Below are positions 62,145 to 64,000 of a stretch of DNA of 64,000 bases, one piece after another (within the stretch, counting starts at the first letter, position 1; the number at the start of each line of letters is the position of its first letter). Below the pieces are notes generated by a model. It searched no databases. It was not told where the DNA came from and was given only the letters and a program-made list of their open reading frames with translations. Source of the DNA: Devosia equisanguinis (GTDB lineage: Bacteria > Pseudomonadota > Alphaproteobacteria > Rhizobiales > Devosiaceae). Location: assembly GCF_900631955.1 (NCBI RefSeq), contig NZ_UZWD01000038.1:1-64000 (forward strand), in the 5' to 3' direction. The translations under genes were made by a program, and so were the position numbers.

Positions 62145-63053
62145 TCAAATCCCGAACGCGGCCGAGCCGACCAGCGCGGTGTTGCGAAGCGCCTTGGACG
62201 GCGAAGTGATGATGGCCTGTACAAGGCCCTGGAGCGCGCTCAGATAGCGGCGATCGCGAACGGCCTGGGCGGCGAGATAGGCCCTCAGATGGGCCTCGGC
62301 GGCCTGGCGCAGGGTACGCAGCCGCTCCGGGGCGCGATTTTTGGTGAGGCGCGGTTCGGCATAGATTGCGTCGAGCGCCGGACGGTAGTCGTCAAAGCTC
62401 AGGCGCTTGGCCATCATGGTGCTGCCGGCATGGACGCGATAGTCCATGACGCAGAGGCCGGGGACGTAAAGGAATTCGCCCTGGGCGGCCAAGAGGCACC
62501 AGGCGTGCCAGTCCTCGCAATACCGCAGATCCTCGCGGAAACCGGCAGTTTTGCGAAAGGCCTCGGCGCGCATCAGGGCGACACCGCCATTCACGAGGAA
62601 ATTGCCGGCGAGCAGTTTTTCGGTGACATCGCCCTCAGGCTTGGCGCGGCGGCCCAAGAGGCGTCGGCGGCCAATGGTGGTGCCAGCAGCGTCGATGCGC
62701 TCATAGTCGCCATAGACGGCGACGGCATCGGACGGGCCGGCTGCAGCAAGCAGGGCACTACAGGCGCCGGGGCGCAGGCGATCATCTGCGTCGAGAAACA
62801 TGACCCAGGGCTGGGTTGCCTGCTCGAAACCGAAATTGCGCCCACCGGAGACGCCGGAGGGCCTGGCGCCGCGGCTGGTGAAAAGGCGGATGCGGGGATC
62901 AGCGATGGCCTGGATGCTGGCGATGGTGGCGTCGGTTGAGCCATCGTCGACCACGATTACTTCGCGCACGCAATCACCCTGGGCCAAGGCACTCTCGATG
63001 GCCTCGACAATATAGGGTTCACCATTGCGGACGGGAATAATGACGCTGATCAC
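62145..63053 (-). CDS. Family 2 glycosyltransferase, GTG start
   Basis: A 302-residue GT-A glycosyltransferase and the first gene of the leftward cluster. I start it at GTG (giving MISVIIPVRNGEPYI) because AAGGAGG lies six bases upstream and the protein then begins at the fold's first strand; upstream ATGs at 63104 and 63089 add basic residues that the family lacks. Further marks are VREVIVVDDGSTDATIASIQ, the DxD region WVMFLDADDRLRPGA, SGGRNFGFEQA and the acceptor-side EDWHAWCLLAAQGEF. No membrane spans. The sugar and acceptor are unknown. Confidence 0.88.
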   Translation of the reverse strand: MISVIIPVRNGEPYIVEAIESALAQGDCVREVIVVDDGSTDATIASIQAIADPRIRLFTSRGARPSGVSGGRNFGFEQATQPWVMFLDADDRLRPGACSALLAAAGPSDAVAVYGDYERIDAAGTTIGRRRLLGRRAKPEGDVTEKLLAGNFLVNGGVALMRAEAFRKTAGFREDLRYCEDWHAWCLLAAQGEFLYVPGLCVMDYRVHAGSTMMAKRLSFDDYRPALDAIYAEPRLTKNRAPERLRTLRQAAEAHLRAYLAAQAVRDRRYLSALQGLVQAIITSPSKALRNTALVGSAAFGI

Positions 63054-63198
63054 TGCCAGCCTCCTTGACCGTTTTTCTATAGTGCCCATCCCGCGATAAA
63101 TCATCCCGGCCCTCTTGCTTTGGTTAACCTCTGATGGGCATTGCAACAATTAACCCTTCGAGGGCCAAAGGCTTCTTTGTCTTGGGGGGCTCGATTAT

Positions 63199-63211
63199 CT
63201 TGTCTGACAAG
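63199..63211. promoter_or_regulatory. Palindrome upstream of the GH10 gene
   Basis: CTTGTC-T-GACAAG is a perfect inverted repeat ending 17 bases before the GH10 start codon, in the divergent region shared with the glycosyltransferase operon. It could be an operator or a short hairpin near the ribosome site. Confidence 0.35.
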
Positions 63212-63228
63212 CTGAGTGCGGGGTTCCG

Positions 63229-64000
63229 ATGACCATTACGCGACGACATTTTCTTAAACAGGGCACTACCCCGTTCATGGCAGCAGCGCTTGCGCCGTGG
63301 CTGACGAGTCCTGCCTTTGCACAGCAGAACATGCCGTTCGGGGCGGCGCTTTATTGGCCCGACATGGCGATCGAGCCGCGGCTGGGGGCGGAGATCGCGC
63401 GCTGGTGCCAACGCATCACGCCAGTGCAGGAAATGAAGTTCGAACTGCTGCGGCCATCCGAGGGCGCTTGGGACTTTTCGCAGGCCGACGCGCTGGTGGA
63501 CTATGCGCGGGTGAACGGCCTTGCCGTGCATGGCCATACGCTGGTCTGGTATGCAGCGCTGCCCGAATGGGTTTCGAAGATTACTTCAGCGGCAGCGGCC
63601 GAGGCGCTGATGACTGAGCATATCGAGACGCTGATTCAGCGCTATCCCGACATAACCAGCTGGGACGTGGTCAACGAGGCAATTCCCGATGTGCCGAATG
63701 GCGTTAAGTCACGGCGAGATGGGTTTTGGCAGGAACGGTTGGGCGAGGACCATATCGCCATGGCTTTTCGCAAGGCGCATGAACTGTCTCCGCACAGTAC
63801 GCTGGTGCTCAACGAATATGATGTCGAATTTGCCGATGAATATGGTCCGGCCAAGCGGGCGGCGTTCCGCGATCTGATCCAGAGCCTGCTCGACAAAGGG
63901 GCGCCAGTGACCGCTATCGGCTTTCAGGGACATCTGCGCGGGGGCAGGGCGATCGCCAAGGACGAACTGGCTGCATTCGTTGCCGAGCTCAAATCCTGGG
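63229..64000 (+). CDS. GH10 endo-beta-xylanase-like glycosidase, 3' end missing
   Basis: The frame runs off the right edge after 257 codons. Residues 4-10 (TRRHFLK) are an almost perfect twin-arginine signal, followed by a hydrophobic stretch and the cleavage-like AFAQQ, so it is exported folded. The catalytic domain is glycoside hydrolase family 10: VQEMKFELLRPSEGAWDFSQ, HGHTLVWYAALPEW and the acid/base Glu in SWDVVNEAIPD. The nucleophile Glu should lie beyond the window end. Family 10 enzymes cut xylan or related beta-1,4 glycans; beside glycosyltransferases it may trim or release a self-made polysaccharide instead. The region between it and the leftward operon is 175 bases. Confidence 0.88.
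   Translation, partial: MTITRRHFLKQGTTPFMAAALAPWLTSPAFAQQNMPFGAALYWPDMAIEPRLGAEIARWCQRITPVQEMKFELLRPSEGAWDFSQADALVDYARVNGLAVHGHTLVWYAALPEWVSKITSAAAAEALMTEHIETLIQRYPDITSWDVVNEAIPDVPNGVKSRRDGFWQERLGEDHIAMAFRKAHELSPHSTLVLNEYDVEFADEYGPAKRAAFRDLIQSLLDKGAPVTAIGFQGHLRGGRAIAKDELAAFVAELKSW

Overview
The window is a GC-rich, gene-dense chromosomal segment from an alphaproteobacterium. Gene order and protein sequence point to the Hyphomicrobiales, and a Devosia-like organism is my best guess; that is inference from memory, not a database match. The indicators are an atpHAGDC cluster without the F0 genes, a MipZ-type ATPase, the rplU-rpmA-(GNAT)-obgE-proBA-nadD-rsfS-rlmH order, and the envC-ctpA-divergent polysaccharide deacetylase-rppH order.

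Layout. 1-6250: a truncated secreted protein, an EamA transporter, xerC, an outer-membrane barrel, priA and a ParDE-like toxin-antitoxin pair with a clear operator palindrome. 6250-11720: a repeat-rich gap, then the F1 ATP synthase operon ending in a terminator. 11876-14730: a PAS-containing chemoreceptor and an aspartate/glutamate racemase. 14738-25012: a long leftward housekeeping block for RNA decapping, cell-wall remodelling, ribosome assembly, NAD, proline and the GTPase Obg. 25032-28090: four tandem GNAT acetyltransferases, then L27 and L21. 28324-34067: a secreted metallo-hydrolase and a MarR/GbsR-regulated RND efflux operon. 34080-43213: topoisomerase IB, RNase E with a long leader, and the cell-wall pair amiC-mrcA. 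43610-54573: mostly single genes (lipB, an orphan fliN-like gene, tRNA-Leu(GAG), mgtE, a WecG-type glycosyltransferase, mipZ, an HxlR/PfpI pair, a D,D-carboxypeptidase, tusA) and one clear 33-residue membrane peptide gene.

The right end (55120-63053) is the most unusual part. Seven leftward genes encode two family 2 glycosyltransferases, a GNAT-like protein, an AsnB-type amidotransferase, a free-standing acyl carrier protein, an AMP-forming ligase and a short NAD synthetase-like amidating enzyme. A Tat-exported GH10 glycosidase, cut by the window end, diverges from it. Together these look like a system that activates a carboxylic acid on a carrier protein, amidates something, and modifies or builds a glycan; the product is unknown.

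Intergenic DNA is dominated by two dispersed repeat families. One consists of about 76-80 bp units with a hairpin whose arms co-vary between copies (two in tandem near 6.4 kb, one near 35.7 kb). The other consists of paired C/G-rich hairpins in inverted orientation (near 21.3, 23.9, 35.9 and 43.4 kb, with half copies near 35.7 and 47.4 kb). I saw no CRISPR array, insertion sequence, prophage or rRNA.
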